Shown: positions 48,969-58,900 of the stretch, piece after piece
Position numbering within the stretch: the first letter of the stretch is position 1
Layout: each line of letters starts with the position of its first letter
Notes under the pieces: generated by a model
What the model was told of the DNA's origin: nothing
Database searches by the model: none
Seen by the model: only the letters and a program-made list of their open reading frames with translations
Assembly (NCBI RefSeq): GCF_030297155.1
Contig: NZ_AP028067.1
Location: 310,001-374,000 of the forward strand
Direction of reading: 5' to 3'
Origin: Vibrio sp. FE10
GTDB taxonomy: Bacteria; Pseudomonadota; Gammaproteobacteria; Enterobacterales; Vibrionaceae
DNA length: 64,000 nt
Position numbers and translations under genes: made by a program

Positions 48969-50682
48969 ATTAAGAAAGCGACTTGGTGATTTGCTCGTAG
49001 AAGAAGGCATCATTACCGAGGCTCAGGTTGCACAAGCATTGGCCGCTCAGAAAAGTACCGGGCGCAAGCTTGGCGATGCCTTGATTGAACTTGGCTTCTT
49101 GTCTGAACAGCAGATGCTGAGCTTTTTGTCTCAGCAGCTAGCGATTCCTCTGATTGATTTAAGTCGAGCTGTGGTCGATGTAGAAGCGGTTCAGCTTTTA
49201 CCCGAGGTACATGCTCGTCGCCTTCGTGCGTTGGTGATTGGTCGTCAAGGCGATACCTTGCGTGTTGCAATGAGTGATCCAGCTGATCTGTTTGCTCAGG
49301 AATCATTACTGGGTCAACTAGGCGATTACGCACTTGAATTTGTTGTCGCTCAAGAGAGACAGTTAGTCGATGGTTTTGACCGTTATTACCGTCGAACCAA
49401 AGAGATTGCTTCTTTTGCCGAGCAGTTACACGCCGAACACCAAGTTAATGATGCCTTTGATTTTGATATTGCAGGTGAAGACAGCGATGAGGTGACGGTT
49501 GTTAAACTCATCAACTCCTTGTTTGAAGATGCAATTCAAGTCGGCGCTTCCGATATCCATATCGAACCAGACTCTAATGTATTACGTCTTCGTCAGCGTA
49601 TTGATGGTGTGCTGCATGAAACGCTTTTGAATGAAGTGAATATTGCCTCTGCTTTGGTGCTGCGCTTAAAGTTGATGGCAAACTTGGATATTTCTGAGAA
49701 ACGTCTGCCTCAAGATGGTCGTTTCAATATTCGAGCGAAAGGACAGTCTGTCGATATTCGTATGTCGACCATGCCGGTACAGCATGGTGAGTCTGTGGTG
49801 ATGCGTTTGCTTAACCAATCAGCAGGCCTCCGTAAGCTAGAAGCTTCAGGTATCCCTAACGATCTTCTTGTTCGTCTTCGCCAACAATTACGCCGTCCTC
49901 ATGGCATGATCTTGGTAACTGGCCCAACAGGTTCAGGTAAAACGACGACCTTATATGGCGCGTTAAGTGAATTAAACGAACCGGGCAAAAAGATCATTAC
50001 TGCGGAGGATCCGGTCGAATACCGCCTTCCTCGCGTAAACCAGGTTCAAGTAAACCCTAAGATCAACCTCGACTTCTCGACGGTATTGAGAACCTTCCTA
50101 CGTCAGGATCCCGATATCATTCTTATTGGTGAGATGCGTGATCACGAAACCGTTGAGATTGGCTTAAGGGCTGCATTAACCGGCCACTTAGTATTAAGTA
50201 CGCTCCATACCAACGATGCAGTAGATAGCGCACTGCGTATGATGGACATGGGGGCTCCCGGTTATCTCGTGGCAAGTGCTGTGAGAGCGGTTGTCGCACA
50301 GCGATTAGTTCGTAAAGTGTGTACTGATTGTAAGGTCGATGATGAACTCGATGAGCCTCGTAAGCAGTGGCTGAGTGTACGTTTTCCAAATCAAGTCGAT
50401 GTACCTTTCATGAAGGGACGTGGTTGTCAGAACTGTAATTTGACGGGTTACCGCGGACGTATTGGTGTTTTTGAAATGCTAGAGCTAGAACAAAACATGA
50501 TGGATGCACTCAGAGCTAATGACGCGGTTGGTTTCGCTCAAACAGCGAGACAGTCTGACAATTACAAACCGTTATTGGCTTCTGCGATGGAACTGGCTTT
50601 GCAAGGTGTCGTGAGCCTCGATGAGATCATGCACCTTGGTGAAGGCGATGCCTCCGGTGCAACTGATCCAATTTATCTGTAA
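48958..50682 (+). CDS. mshE: MSHA pilus extension ATPase MshE (c-di-GMP-binding)
   Basis: This PilB/GspE-type ATPase powers pilin polymerisation. Of 574 residues, the N-terminal MshEN domain carries two consecutive 24-residue c-di-GMP motifs: Arg8 to Gln31 (RLGDLLVEEG...ALAAQ) and Lys37 to Gln60 (KLGDALIELG...FLSQQ). V. cholerae MshE founded this family. The second motif has Lys instead of Arg at its first position. The ATPase core has Walker A GPTGSGKTTT from residue 322, an Asp box and RLPQDGRF. A zinc-type pair CTDCK...CQNCNLTGYRGR follows. The ATG has GAGGAG upstream and overlaps mshN. Confidence 0.95.
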   Translation: MQIRLRKRLGDLLVEEGIITEAQVAQALAAQKSTGRKLGDALIELGFLSEQQMLSFLSQQLAIPLIDLSRAVVDVEAVQLLPEVHARRLRALVIGRQGDTLRVAMSDPADLFAQESLLGQLGDYALEFVVAQERQLVDGFDRYYRRTKEIASFAEQLHAEHQVNDAFDFDIAGEDSDEVTVVKLINSLFEDAIQVGASDIHIEPDSNVLRLRQRIDGVLHETLLNEVNIASALVLRLKLMANLDISEKRLPQDGRFNIRAKGQSVDIRMSTMPVQHGESVVMRLLNQSAGLRKLEASGIPNDLLVRLRQQLRRPHGMILVTGPTGSGKTTTLYGALSELNEPGKKIITAEDPVEYRLPRVNQVQVNPKINLDFSTVLRTFLRQDPDIILIGEMRDHETVEIGLRAALTGHLVLSTLHTNDAVDSALRMMDMGAPGYLVASAVRAVVAQRLVRKVCTDCKVDDELDEPRKQWLSVRFPNQVDVPFMKGRGCQNCNLTGYRGRIGVFEMLELEQNMMDALRANDAVGFAQTARQSDNYKPLLASAMELALQGVVSLDEIMHLGEGDASGATDPIYL

Positions 50683-50694
50683 GGGTAGACTAGT

Positions 50695-51918
50695 ATGCCA
50701 ACGTATCGTTATGTAGGTCGCAGTTCTGATGGCAGTCAAGTGACTGGTCAGTTGGATGCGAATAACGAAGATCTTGCTGCTGAAAGCTTGATGAGCAAGG
50801 GGATCATTCCTACCTCTATCAAATTGGGGAAAAGTGGCGGGTCAGTGTTAGATATGGATGTATCTAGCCTGTTTTCTCCTAATGTGCCTCTAGAAGTCTT
50901 AGTTCTGTTTTGCCGACAGTTATACAGCCTCACTAAAGCGGGCGTTCCATTGTTGAGGTCGATGAAAGGCCTAACCCAAAACTGTGAAAACAAACAGTTG
51001 AAAGCGGCTTTAGAAGAGGTGGTTGCAGAATTAACCAATGGTCGTGGACTATCGGCGTCGATGCAGATGCACCCAAAAGTGTTCAGTCCATTATTTGTAT
51101 CGATGATCGGTGTTGGTGAAAACACAGGTCGTTTAGACCAAGCTTTGTTACAACTGGCTGGGTACTATGAACAGGAAGTTGAGACTCGTAAGCGAATCAA
51201 GACCGCAATGCGTTACCCAACCTTTGTTATCAGCTTTATTTTGATTGCGATGTTCATTCTGAACATCAAGGTTATCCCACAATTTTCTAGTATGTTCGCG
51301 CGCTTTGGTGTCGATCTGCCACTGCCAACTCGTATCTTGATTGGTATGTCCGAGTTCTTTGTGAATTATTGGGGTTTGATGCTCGCGGTTATTTTCGGTC
51401 TTATCTTTGCTTTTAAGGCATGGGTAAAAACCGACAAAGGATTGGAAAAGTGGGATAGGTTGCGTTTAAAAATGCCGGTTATTGGTGGAGTTGTGAATCG
51501 AGCGCTATTGTCGCGTTTTTCTCGTACTTTCGCTCTGATGCTTAAAGCGGGAGTACCACTTAACCAATCATTAGCGTTATCGGCTGAGGCTTTGGACAAT
51601 CGCTTTCTAGAATTGCGAGTTCAAGCCATGAAATCGGCAATAGAAGCGGGTAGTACCGTTTCATCTACCGCGATCAACAGCGAAATTTTCACACCGCTCG
51701 TGATACAAATGATTTCAGTGGGTGAAGAGACAGGTCGTATTGATGAGTTGCTGCTTGAAGTGGCTGATTTTTATGATCGAGAAGTCGATTACGATCTGAA
51801 GACTTTAACGGCCAGAATTGAACCTATTCTGTTGACGGTAGTTGCGGGTATGGTGCTGATTTTAGCGCTAGGTATTTTCTTACCTATGTGGGGAATGCTG
51901 GATGCAATCAAAGGTTAG
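50695..51918 (+). CDS. mshG: MSHA inner-membrane platform protein MshG (PilC/GspF)
   Basis: 407 residues with the two-fold repeated GspF domain. Each repeat has FCRQLYSLTKAGVPL- or FSRTFALMLKAGVPL-like helices, then a MISVGEETG-type segment and a long membrane helix. Three membrane segments are seen (about 175-195, 220-240 and 380-400). It is the platform turned by MshE below the growing pilus. It lies 12 bp after mshE and 3 bp before mshF. Confidence 0.94.
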   Translation: MPTYRYVGRSSDGSQVTGQLDANNEDLAAESLMSKGIIPTSIKLGKSGGSVLDMDVSSLFSPNVPLEVLVLFCRQLYSLTKAGVPLLRSMKGLTQNCENKQLKAALEEVVAELTNGRGLSASMQMHPKVFSPLFVSMIGVGENTGRLDQALLQLAGYYEQEVETRKRIKTAMRYPTFVISFILIAMFILNIKVIPQFSSMFARFGVDLPLPTRILIGMSEFFVNYWGLMLAVIFGLIFAFKAWVKTDKGLEKWDRLRLKMPVIGGVVNRALLSRFSRTFALMLKAGVPLNQSLALSAEALDNRFLELRVQAMKSAIEAGSTVSSTAINSEIFTPLVIQMISVGEETGRIDELLLEVADFYDREVDYDLKTLTARIEPILLTVVAGMVLILALGIFLPMWGMLDAIKG

Positions 51919-51921
51919 GGA

Positions 51922-52377
51922 ATGCTAAATAACCTACAGCGCTCACGTTTTGTTATTTGGAGTGTGGTTATTCTTTTTCTGATTGTAGGCCTACTTTCTG
52001 CATCGAAAACGGTCGAAGAGGAAGCGACTAACACGGCATTTATCGTGGCGAGTAAGCAAATGCTAGAGCGAGCCAATCGTTTCAAGCAACAGTATTTGTT
52101 AAAGGGTACTAAGCGAGAAGATGATTCGGAATCACCAAAAATTTACAGTAGAACAGGGTGGATAATGCCGCTCCAAGACTCGGAACGAAACTGCAATTAT
52201 TGGCTGGATCAATTATATCCACAAGGGAGCATTTTAGGGCTAAGCTCTCCAAGTGTTGAAGATAAAAGTGATAACATACAGTTTCATTGTAGTTATCATT
52301 ATAGTGATAAGTATCAGATAGATATATTGCTCAAGAAAGAAAGGTTCAGTGTCAAAGCCAATATTTTGGCTTTGTGA
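51922..52377 (+). CDS. mshF: MSHA biogenesis protein MshF
   Basis: 151 residues with one N-terminal membrane helix (SRFVIWSVVILFLIVGLLSA, about 8-27) and a mostly polar periplasmic domain. It lacks the Gly-Phe-Thr-Leu-Glu prepilin site, so it is not a processed pilin, although the helix-then-domain layout recalls one. MshF has no well-defined biochemical role. It is the last gene of the mshI-F run; a new promoter lies in the gap to mshB. Confidence 0.85.
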   Translation: MLNNLQRSRFVIWSVVILFLIVGLLSASKTVEEEATNTAFIVASKQMLERANRFKQQYLLKGTKREDDSESPKIYSRTGWIMPLQDSERNCNYWLDQLYPQGSILGLSSPSVEDKSDNIQFHCSYHYSDKYQIDILLKKERFSVKANILAL

Positions 52378-52382
52378 AAATA

Positions 52383-52425
52383 TTGACAGTTTTTGTATGG
52401 TTTTATACGAGCGCGAATGTATAAT
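52383..52425 (+). promoter_or_regulatory. Promoter region of the msh structural genes (before mshB)
   Basis: A consensus TTGACA (52383-52388) and a perfect TATAAT (52420-52425) are present, but too far apart to be one promoter. The likely reading is two overlapping promoters. One uses TTGACA with TATACG (15 bases); the other uses TATAAT with TGGTTT (52398-52403, 16 bases). In V. cholerae the secretory and structural msh genes form separate operons, which fits. Confidence 0.55.
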
Positions 52426-52456
52426 GCGCGTTAATAATTAGATGAGTAGGTAGAAA

Positions 52457-53032
52457 ATGCTTAAGAATCAAAAGGGTTTCTCCCTTGTCGAATTAGTCAT
52501 AGTGATCGTGGTCGTTGGTTTATTGGCGGTAGCCGCTTTACCTCGTTTTCTCGATGTGACAGATGAAGCCAAGAAATCAAGTATTGAAGGCGTCGCTGGT
52601 GGTTTTGCAACGGCAGTTTTGTCGGCGAGAGCACAGTGGGAAGCAGAAGCGCGACCATCAGAGAAGATAGGTGTTGAAACATACAATACTGTAAATTATG
52701 ATGGTGTTGATTTTTGGTTAACAAGATCAAAGAACAGTAACAACGAAGATACCGACTTTCGAGACGGCTATCCATGGACTTTGAATAATAATTCTAGCAC
52801 CGCACCGCAAGATATTTCAGATAAAACATGTTCTGAACTGATGGAAAACTTGCTGCAAAATCCACCTAAAGTTGGTGAAGTCTCAGTTGTTGCTAGTGAC
52901 TCAAATTACAAATATTCAGCGCAAGCGAATTCTGGTGATGCAACGTGTACTTACATTCAATTAGAAGGTAGTACCGAACACCAATTCGTTTACGAAATTA
53001 AAACTGGTCGTGTGACCGTAACTTTGCAGTAA
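52457..53032 (+). CDS. mshB: MSHA minor prepilin MshB
   Basis: 191 residues with a class IV prepilin signal: a short basic leader (MLKNQKG) is cut before [24 protein letters not shown]. The Glu at mature position 5 and the long hydrophobic helix are present. The globular part has two cysteines that could form the pilin disulfide (TCSELM and ATCTYIQL). It precedes the major pilin gene, 35 bp away. It should need the same prepilin peptidase as MshA. Confidence 0.9.
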   Translation: MLKNQKGFSLVELVIVIVVVGLLAVAALPRFLDVTDEAKKSSIEGVAGGFATAVLSARAQWEAEARPSEKIGVETYNTVNYDGVDFWLTRSKNSNNEDTDFRDGYPWTLNNNSSTAPQDISDKTCSELMENLLQNPPKVGEVSVVASDSNYKYSAQANSGDATCTYIQLEGSTEHQFVYEIKTGRVTVTLQ

Positions 53033-53067
53033 GTCTGCGTAAAATTAAACATAGAGAGAGCTTAACT

Positions 53068-53544
53068 ATGAAAAGACAAGGCGGTTTCACCCTAATCGAA
53101 CTAGTGGTTGTAATTGTTATTCTAGGTATTCTTGCTGTAACTGCGGCACCACGTTTCCTAAACCTGCAAGATGATGCGAAAGAATCTGCACTTCAAGGTT
53201 TAGCTGGAGCAATGAATGGTGCAGCAGGAATCACTTTTGGTAAGGCCGCTATTGATGGTGTTGAAGCGATTGCCGATTCAGCTGTTTCAGAAGGGAACAC
53301 GACGATCCAAACCGTTTATGGTTACCCTGAAGCAACATCTGCAGGTATTGGTGCTGCAACAGACCTAGATGGCTTTGTTGTCTTGAAAGCTGGTACTGCC
53401 GCAACCGAAGGGGCGACTGTAGACTACGGTCTAACTGGTTACACTACTCAATGTGTGCGTTACACTGCAGCTACGTCTGCAGCACAAGCAACTGCACGTG
53501 TTGTAGATGGTGTTTCTACGGGTAATGCTAAAGTTTGTCAGTAA
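53068..53544 (+). CDS. mshA: MSHA major pilin MshA
   Basis: The structural subunit of the mannose-sensitive haemagglutinin pilus. The 158-residue precursor has the leader MKRQGG cut before [24 protein letters not shown], leaving about 152 residues. Glu5 is present. Two cysteines near the C-terminus (TTQCVRYT and KVCQ) form the D-loop disulfide. The middle is rich in Ala, Gly and Thr, with many Ser/Thr that could accept sugar. A ribosome site AGAGAG precedes the ATG, and a strong terminator follows, so mshA messenger can accumulate above the downstream genes. Confidence 0.94.
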   Translation: MKRQGGFTLIELVVVIVILGILAVTAAPRFLNLQDDAKESALQGLAGAMNGAAGITFGKAAIDGVEAIADSAVSEGNTTIQTVYGYPEATSAGIGAATDLDGFVVLKAGTAATEGATVDYGLTGYTTQCVRYTAATSAAQATARVVDGVSTGNAKVCQ

Positions 53545-53560
53545 GATAAATTGTTATTTT

Positions 53561-53587
53561 AAGGCCAGCTCCTGCTGGCCTTTTTTC
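53561..53587 (+). terminator. Terminator after mshA
   Basis: AAGGCCAGC and GCTGGCCTT with a short loop and T-run. It probably limits transcription into mshC, raising the ratio of major to minor pilin. Confidence 0.9.
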
Positions 53588-53650
53588 TATCCAAAACACA
53601 CAAATATTAAAACTATTCATATACATAAGATCACTACATTCGTTATCTTG

Positions 53651-53656
53651 TATAAT
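53651..53656 (+). promoter_or_regulatory. Candidate -10 of an mshC promoter
   Basis: A perfect TATAAT preceded by TTG lies about 30 bp before mshC and after the mshA terminator. No good -35 is present (AGATCA at 17 bases), so an activator would be needed if it is used. Confidence 0.4.
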
Positions 53657-53686
53657 CAGTATTCGCTATACAGTTAGAGGCTCATT

Positions 53687-54178
53687 ATGGATAACAGCCC
53701 CATACCCAAAGGCTTTACTCTGGTAGAGCTGATCATCGTTATCATTATCCTCGGTATTGTTTCTACCTTTGCCGCAAGTCGCTTCGTTGGCACTTCTAGC
53801 TTTTCTACCTTTGCTGCACAAGAGCAGGCCATCTCTGTTATCCGTCAAATCCAAGTTAATCGAATGCAATCGAATGTTTCCGCTGCTAATGACAGTTTTC
53901 GTCTTGCTATCAATAGTGATTGTCTAGGTTCAGTTACGGCATGCAGTCTAAACCTATCGAATAGCGCTCAAAAATCACAAGCTGATGCGCGTAGTGACTA
54001 TGTACGTGAGTCCGATATTTCATTTTCTCCAACGAATACCATTATCGACTTTGATTTATTGGGTAATCCTTCGGTGAGCGCTGGGATTAATATTACTATT
54101 AACTCCACCACTTCAAATAATAGCGCCCAAGTCTGTATTAACTCTCAAGGTTATGTTCGTGAAGGGGCGTGTTTATGA
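53687..54178 (+). CDS. mshC: MSHA minor prepilin MshC
   Basis: 163 residues. The prepilin site is PKG before FTLVELIIVIIILGIVSTFAASRF, with Glu5. The short globular domain has two cysteine pairs (DCLGSVTACSL and QVCINSQGYVREGACL). It is a GspH/FimT-like minor pilin, expected in the tip complex that starts assembly. Its stop overlaps the mshD start (ATGA), so translation is coupled. Confidence 0.88.
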   Translation: MDNSPIPKGFTLVELIIVIIILGIVSTFAASRFVGTSSFSTFAAQEQAISVIRQIQVNRMQSNVSAANDSFRLAINSDCLGSVTACSLNLSNSAQKSQADARSDYVRESDISFSPTNTIIDFDLLGNPSVSAGINITINSTTSNNSAQVCINSQGYVREGACL

Positions 54179-54744
54179 TTCGTTCACGTGGCTTTACACT
54201 GATTGAAAGTATTGTTGTGATTATCGTACTGGGTATTGCGATGGTCACGATTACCAGTTTTTTAGCACCACAAGTGGCAAGTTCTGCCGACCCACAGTAT
54301 CAAAACCGCTCAGTCGCGTTAGGCCAAAGTTTGATGAATCAAATTTTAGCTCGTGGCTTTGATGAGCATAGCGACTTTGATGGTGGTCTGGTGCGCTGTG
54401 GGGATGCAGGTGCGACCGCTTGTTCTGCTCCCAATGACCTCGGAGTGGATGGGTCAGAGTCTGCGCCTGCTGCTTTTAATGATGTCGATGACTATATTGG
54501 TTGTTGGTATACCGATACCACCGAGTCAGCGTGTGTCTCATCGACGAAGTATCCGCTCGCTAATATCCTAGATGAAAACATTGAAGGCAGTTATGCCAAT
54601 TTTCGGGTTGAAGTTTCTGTGTTTTACGATCAAAACGTGGATGGGGTTAATGATAATGCGATTGGCACGATGAAGCGCGTTGAAGTACAGATCTTTGGTG
54701 GTAATAACCGCTACAGCGTGATCGCTTATAAGGGTAATTACTAA
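54175..54744 (+). CDS. mshD: MSHA minor prepilin MshD
   Basis: 189 residues with leader MIRSRG and FTLIESIVVIIVLGIAMVTITSF after the cut. The Glu5 position is kept and the class is PilV/GspI-like. Three to four cysteines follow in the head domain (RCGDAGATACSA, GCWYTD, ACVSS). I chose the ATG at 54175 overlapping the mshC stop, with GAAGGGG upstream; GTG at 54169 is in frame but poorer. Its stop overlaps mshO by one base. Confidence 0.88.
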   Translation: MIRSRGFTLIESIVVIIVLGIAMVTITSFLAPQVASSADPQYQNRSVALGQSLMNQILARGFDEHSDFDGGLVRCGDAGATACSAPNDLGVDGSESAPAAFNDVDDYIGCWYTDTTESACVSSTKYPLANILDENIEGSYANFRVEVSVFYDQNVDGVNDNAIGTMKRVEVQIFGGNNRYSVIAYKGNY

Positions 54745-55484
54745 TGAAGCAGCGTGGTTTTACTCTGATAGAGATGATAGTAACGATCGTTGTAGTTGCT
54801 GTTATTGGCCTAGCGATTGCCGGTTTTGTTGAATATGGCATGAAAGGCTATGTTGAAACAATTGACCGACAAAAGGTTCAGGTTAAAGGACAGTTTGTTG
54901 TAGAAAAAATGTCGCGAGAGATCAGTCATGCAGTTCCCAATAGCTTTGATACAAGCATCGCGCCTGTCTCTGCTTATACGCAAAAGTGTTTAACGTTCTA
55001 TCCAATCAAGTATTCGGGCTTTTATCATTTAGATGAAGCGACCAATGAGCTCAATTTTATTATCGGGCAAGACTCTCCAATACTCGACGCCGATGATTAT
55101 CTAATTATTAATCCAACGAATTACTCCGAACTAGGAGCTGGTTCGACTAAACGGATTTCGGTCTCAGGGTTAGTTTCTACGAATAATGTTTTTACCGCAT
55201 CCTCAGTGACTTTAGAGAGTCGTTCGAAGGCTGAACGTCACTATATTTATGATGACAGAGCTTTAGTAAGTTACTGTTTAGTGAATGATACCGTTCAGAA
55301 TCAAGGCCTAATTCAACGCAATGGAGTCACTGTAGCGGATAGTATTAGTTATGCGGAAAGTAATTTTCGTTACGAAGAGCCAAGCTTACAAAGAGGTGGT
55401 GTGATACACATTGACCTTGTACTTGAACAAAATAACGAAGTAAGTGTTTACCAACAAGATGTGCAGGTACTCAATGCGCCATAG
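54744..55484 (+). CDS. mshO: MSHA minor prepilin MshO
   Basis: 246 residues. MKQRG is followed by FTLIEMIVTIVVVAVIGLAIAGFVEYG, a PilW/GspJ-like minor prepilin with Glu5. The C-terminal part is beta-rich with few cysteines (QKCLTF, SYCLVND). The ATG overlaps the mshD stop (TAATG), and its end overlaps mshP by 11 bases. It is predicted to join MshC and MshD in a tip or priming complex. Confidence 0.87.
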   Translation: MKQRGFTLIEMIVTIVVVAVIGLAIAGFVEYGMKGYVETIDRQKVQVKGQFVVEKMSREISHAVPNSFDTSIAPVSAYTQKCLTFYPIKYSGFYHLDEATNELNFIIGQDSPILDADDYLIINPTNYSELGAGSTKRISVSGLVSTNNVFTASSVTLESRSKAERHYIYDDRALVSYCLVNDTVQNQGLIQRNGVTVADSISYAESNFRYEEPSLQRGGVIHIDLVLEQNNEVSVYQQDVQVLNAP

Positions 55485-55902
55485 AAAATCATCTCAGCAA
55501 GGTAGTGTTTTGGTCGTCGCAGTCTTTGTTATTGTGGTGATGGGCTTCTTAGCGACTTCTTTAGTGCAAGTTCAGTGGTCAAATCACGATACATTGACAC
55601 GTAAACAACTGGGAACTCAGGCTTGGCTTTTAGCGCATTCTGCAAATGAGTGGGCACTTACTCAAGTTTACCCTTTGACTGTATCTCCCGCGGTTTCAAC
55701 AAGTGTTAGTACAGTGTGTAGCAACTTAAATTCAAATCAATTAAGTGGTGGTATGTCGACTATTTGTACCGTCGATGAATTAACTTGCAGTCAGATCGGT
55801 GTGCTAGATGGTGTTGGCTTTTTCAAAATTGAATCAACAGCCATTTGTGGCTCGGGTATCAATCAAGTACAGCGTATTCAAGAAGTTTGGGTGAAGGAGT
55901 GA
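55474..55902 (+). CDS. mshP: MSHA biogenesis protein MshP (PilX-like)
   Basis: 142 residues with a basic start (MRHRKSSQQG), then SVLVVAVFVIVVMGFLATSLVQVQ as the single membrane helix. This layout is that of PilX/GspK N-termini, where the canonical Glu5 is often changed. Several cysteines lie in the head domain. I chose the ATG at 55474 within the end of mshO; the frame is open further upstream but those starts lie deep in mshO. It sits two bases before mshQ. Confidence 0.85.
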   Translation: MRHRKSSQQGSVLVVAVFVIVVMGFLATSLVQVQWSNHDTLTRKQLGTQAWLLAHSANEWALTQVYPLTVSPAVSTSVSTVCSNLNSNQLSGGMSTICTVDELTCSQIGVLDGVGFFKIESTAICGSGINQVQRIQEVWVKE

Positions 55903-55904
55903 GT

Positions 55905-58900
55905 ATGGAATTTTGGGTTGTTCTTTTTAGAACCATTAAGAACATTACTCGTTGTGATGTTAACTTTTTGAAGTTATGTGCAATCATTGTTGCTTTATGT
56001 GGAACCTCTTTTGTTGCGATAGCTGATGATTTCTCACCTGAACAATGTAGTGATTTAAAAAGACAGGATGGTTTTTCTGTTGCTTTTACGGTACCTAACC
56101 CCAAAAATCTAACCATAAGTTTTACTTCCAATAATTCGATAGTCGCACTTTGGTCTAGTGTTTGGTGGAGTTGGGCTGAAATTGTAGATTCCACGGTTAT
56201 TCCTGGGGAAAAAGGCTTATTGATTTATCGGCCAACTCAGAATAACGGTAAGAGCGGTGAGTTAGTATATAAGCTTGATACAGGTTTGGGTTATCGATTT
56301 GTTTCCTCTACACAAATATCAATTAATGGTGGTAATGGAACACTGCAGATATCTGGAGATAATGCAGAGGTTGAATGTGCTACTGGTGACAAAGAGCCAA
56401 CTCCTCCACCTGAGTTAGAAGACGTATCTTATGAATTTGGCTCTATTGAAGGGATGGATTGTACTCATGGTTGTAACTTGTTATTCCAGAATAAATATGA
56501 GAATCCGATTGTTTTCTTAATGTCGACCATTAACCCTGACGACATTGTCAATAGCGTACCAACAAAGGCTAGTGTTGCGACTATTTGGGATTCGAAGAAA
56601 GGCGTAACAATTGAAAGTGAATCGGCTGAGAGTTATAGCTCCACAGATCGAATGTCGCCAATTTATTATTTTGTTACCGAGCCCGGAAGGTTAACGTTTT
56701 ACGATCACAATGGTTCCAAGGTTTATGGTGAAGCTGGAAACATCATAACTTCTAAGGCTCAATGTAAAGGCAATGCCTGTGGCAGTTCTGATTGGGAAAC
56801 TGTCTCATATCAGGGAGGTGATATTGCAAACCCTGTGATCATGGCTCAAGTTCAGGGCAAGGACCGAGATTGGGCAACAACAGCTATCTCTGGTTTAACT
56901 AACCAAAAATTCAAGCTTGCTTTAGAGCGTGGTCGACAAGGGCCTACTTCTTCAGCTAAGCAAATCGCTTATTTAGCTGTCCCTACTTTCTCAGGCCAAG
57001 ATGACTCTCAATCATCGAAAATCGAGTTTTATCAAGCGCCAGGTACGTACAATCAAAAAACTGAAATAGAGCCAGATAAATCTATTGGATGGTCATGCCT
57101 GAATAATGAAATATCACTACATCAAAGCTTCAATAAATTTGGTGTTATTGCGAATAAGCAAACCCGAAATGGTGGTGATGGTGGGTGGTTGCGATACTGC
57201 AAACAGTACGTTAATGGTGGGGAATCCCAATTTACGTTTGCATTTGATGAAGATGCTACTTCTCTTAGCACTCGTAAACATGGCGCGTATGAATCTGTTG
57301 GGTATTTTGCGTTTGAAATTCCTGAGGTCGAGATTCCGGTTAACGTATGTAACTTGTTCCCTGAGCCTATCCAAAGTTGGACAGGGGTTGAGAGTTCATT
57401 GATTATTAATAATGGGGGTGTCACAGCTTTCAATGGCTGGTCTCCCGATTATCTTGATGCTTTTTCAATTGAAAATGATCGATCTTGGAGCCCATCTAAT
57501 CCTGATCCCGAGAGTTTGCTTTTAGTCGGATTTGATTTAGAAGGAGGTACAAATCAAATGTACAACCATGATGTCTGTGGAGATGATTTAGGTTGTGCTG
57601 TAGGGAATGAAGATAGTCAACTAAACCGACGAAAGATTGACCATAATTTGTTGCCTAATGTTCCGAGTCGTTCTGTAACAGAAACTCTGGCTATTGATAA
57701 AAACATCAAGTCCAGATGTGATGCGTCAAACTTGTGTTCATTTGAGTTAGCAGGAGCTAATGCTAATGTGTATATCAATGAAGACTTGAAACGACTATAT
57801 ATAAATGATTTAGGCAATGAGTATCCAGAAATAAGGGTCCACTTAAAGGATGGGTTATATATTGATGATTTTGAAATATCAAATGGTAGTGGTTTAGTCT
57901 TAATTATTCCTGAACAATCATCAGTAACTTTTAATAACTTTTTAGCTTCTGATACAAACCAAAGTGATTTTATATTTGAAAATAGCTCTAAAATAAATGT
58001 AGTCACAAGTTTTAAATTTAGTAATAGCGTAGATATTGTTAATGAGAACGCATACCCAATTATTTATGCTCCAGATGCAACTGTACAGCTGAAAGGAAAC
58101 TTTAGAGGCTTTATTTTAGCAAAAACACTTAACCTTCCAAACTTACTTACAGTAGAAGGCGCAGTTACTGCAGCGAGCGTTGTTTCGCAGAGTGGTTTAG
58201 TTATTAATAAGCCTGACTATAGCTGTCCGCTTCCTCCACTCCCAACAGGCTCTCTTGTCGTAACCCCAAAATACTCGCACGTTCTGACTTGTGAGGTCGC
58301 TGAGGTTGAATTCAAAGTCGTGGATGATGATGGCAATGTGATTAATACCGTTCAAGATAGTTTCACTGCATCACATACACCAAACTCTACTGGGAAGTGG
58401 TGTGAAGGTGAGAATGGAAGCAGTTGTTCTACATCCACTGGGGACTACCAAAGTCACTTTGTGAATGGGGAAAAAACTTTGTACTTATCTTCTTCTAAAT
58501 TAGAGGGTTATGATGTCAGTGGTACTTGGGATGGCGACTTGGAAACGGCTGCATCACAAATTAACTTTGTGCCTTATAAGTTCGATGTAGATGAGCAATT
58601 TGTTGTGGCTGGTATGGATTACTCAGTGACGGCAAAAGTGTCTTCTTGTAATGCGCAAGATTCGTCGTTGTCACAAGATTATGTGGGTACGCCTACTGTG
58701 AGTTTAGATATCGTCCAACCAGTGAGCGGTGATGATGCGATAAGCTTACTCGATTACACACCGGATTTTGATACGAGTGATAAAGGAGAGACAACCGATA
58801 CTCTTTCTATTCAAGAGGCTGGCCAGTTTAAAGTAACGCTGATTGACAGTAGTTTTGATTGTAGTGAAATATCAGGTTGTCCTGAAAGTGGCGTTGATAA

